From an uncultured Beijerinckiaceae bacterium (GTDB taxonomy: Bacteria; Pseudomonadota; Alphaproteobacteria; Rhizobiales; Beijerinckiaceae): a stretch of 6,871 nucleotides of DNA. Below, one piece after another: positions 6,361 through 6,871 of this stretch. The DNA lies in contig CALMGA010000465.1 in NCBI GenBank assembly GCA_937863205.1, forward strand, positions 1-6,871, in the 5' to 3' direction. Position 1 is the first letter of the stretch; each line of letters opens with the position of its first letter. The notes beneath the pieces are model-generated. The model was not told the origin of the DNA and did not search any database. It worked only from the letters and a program-made list of their open reading frames with translations. A program made the position numbers and the translations under genes.

Positions 6361-6730
6361 CGATGCGCCATGCCGCGGGTATGGAACCGTCGCTCCTGGA
6401 TACACCGCCGCGGCAGGTCGTGCCATCGGCTTCGGCGGTGGCTGCTCGGCCCCCTCGTACTCTCGGAAGAACGGTTCCGTGCCGGGCCATGCGTTCGCTG
6501 CCGGGAACGCCATCGACGCCCCGCGTGCAAGGTCACGCCGGGACGAGCAGACGGGAGGTCGTCGCGTCGGCGCCGGCCACGCAGCTCGACCGGCGCGTTC
6601 GCCTGCGCGGACGTCCGGCCCGGCATCCCGATCCTGGCGGGCCCAGGCCGAGCGCATCGCTGCTTCGCGGATGATCGGGCTGCGCGTCCACCGGCCGAGG
6701 TGCCGGCGAGAACCATGGCACACGGGACTT
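6361..6730. other. Intergenic region upstream of the gene block, no gene recognised
   Basis: About 370 GC-rich bases lie between the PstS-like gene and the presumed insertion sequence. Several open frames cross it on both strands, but their products are Arg- and Pro-rich, mutually overlapping and without any recognisable domain. The promoter for the minus-strand block should be here, but I see no convincing -35/-10 pair and no Pho-box-like repeat (CTGTCAT pairs). An 8-bp inverted pair (GGAACCGT at 6383-6390, ACGGTTCC at 6471-6478) is 80 bases apart and may be chance. Part of the region could be a decayed gene cut by the insertion. Confidence 0.5.
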
Positions 6731-6845
6731 TGTCGACGAACAGCCCCGTTGATCCGCTGCGCCAAAACTTGTCGGTGTTCCGGTTGGATGACCGGAGCTA
6801 GGTGTTTGATCCCGGAGTTTGATGGTGCAATCTTCTCGTCGGAGT

Positions 6846-6852
6846 GGAAGGA
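6846..6852 (+). promoter_or_regulatory. Ribosome binding site for the plus-strand transposase-like start
   Basis: GGAAGGA is followed by a six-base spacer and ATG at 6859-6861, an ideal arrangement. It is the main evidence that this short edge reading frame is a real gene. Confidence 0.5.
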
Positions 6853-6858
6853 TGCGCT

Positions 6859-6871
6859 ATGGGCCAGGTTC
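6859..6871 (+). CDS. Start of a probable IS transposase (first four codons, runs off right edge)
   Basis: Only ATG GGC CAG GTT plus one base are visible, encoding Met-Gly-Gln-Val. This matches the start I recall for a widespread group of IS481-like DDE transposases that begin MGQV, and a good ribosome site precedes it. Four residues cannot prove the assignment. The gene is divergent from the minus-strand signalling block. Confidence 0.4.

Larger units (their letters stand above)
6731..6871 (+). mobile_element. Probable left end of an insertion sequence (partial)
   Basis: The base composition becomes less GC-rich here and resembles an IS leader: a TGT trinucleotide at 6731-6733 (a common terminus type), then about 125 bases leading to a well-formed ribosome site and ATG for a transposase-like start. 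A hairpin TCCGGT/ACCGGA (6779-6784 and 6791-6796) lies in the leader. The exact terminus is an inference; the other end and any target duplication are outside the window. Confidence 0.45.

Noticed and set aside
6383..6478. 8-bp inverted repeat GGAACCGT/ACGGTTCC
   Set aside because: The arms are 80 bases apart with no other regulatory context; it is compatible with chance.
6361..6765. N-terminal extension of the PstS-like frame
   Set aside because: The signal peptide begins at the ATG at 6360; upstream residues are low-complexity and would block secretion.
6370..6801. 143-codon plus-strand frame upstream of the IS
   Set aside because: The product is Arg-rich with no domain, overlaps frames on the other strand and crosses the presumed IS boundary.
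1..6871. CRISPR array, tRNA or rRNA genes
   Set aside because: No regularly spaced repeats and no tRNA- or rRNA-like sequences were seen on either strand.

Overview
The window is GC-rich with long antisense open frames, which fits a high-GC proteobacterium, probably an alphaproteobacterium. That is inference from composition and gene style; no marker gene is present. Almost all of it is one co-directional minus-strand gene block, read right to left.

Layout in transcription order: (1) a PstS-family periplasmic phosphate-binding protein (6360-5359); (2) a TelA-family 'toxic anion resistance' helical protein (5335-4142); (3) a von Willebrand factor A protein with an intact metal site (4102-2825); (4) a protein with two N-terminal zinc ribbons and a C-terminal FHA domain (2828-2133, overlapping gene 3 by 4 bases); (5) after a 195-base gap with two strong hairpins, a four-transmembrane protein built from two copies of a TM-helical bundle-TM unit (1937-576, apparently starting at TTG); (6) an unrecognised helical protein that overlaps gene 5 by one base and runs off the left edge (576 to <1). 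Right of the PstS gene lie about 370 bases with no convincing gene. Beyond them is what looks like the left end of an insertion sequence, with its transposase starting at 6859 on the plus strand.

The gene set does not look like a phosphate uptake operon, because no permease, ATPase or PhoU gene is present. It looks more like a signalling module: a periplasmic binding protein, a duplicated four-TM helical-bundle membrane protein, an FHA phosphothreonine reader, and a VWA/TelA pair. The closest published logic I know is the actinobacterial GlnH-GlnX-PknG-GarA/OdhI pathway (binding protein, membrane transducer, Ser/Thr kinase, FHA effector). Here a phosphate-type binding protein would replace GlnH, and VWA and TelA proteins are added. 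No kinase or phosphatase lies in the window; if the model is right, one should lie further downstream, left of position 1, or elsewhere in the genome. This joint role is inference and is the main finding.
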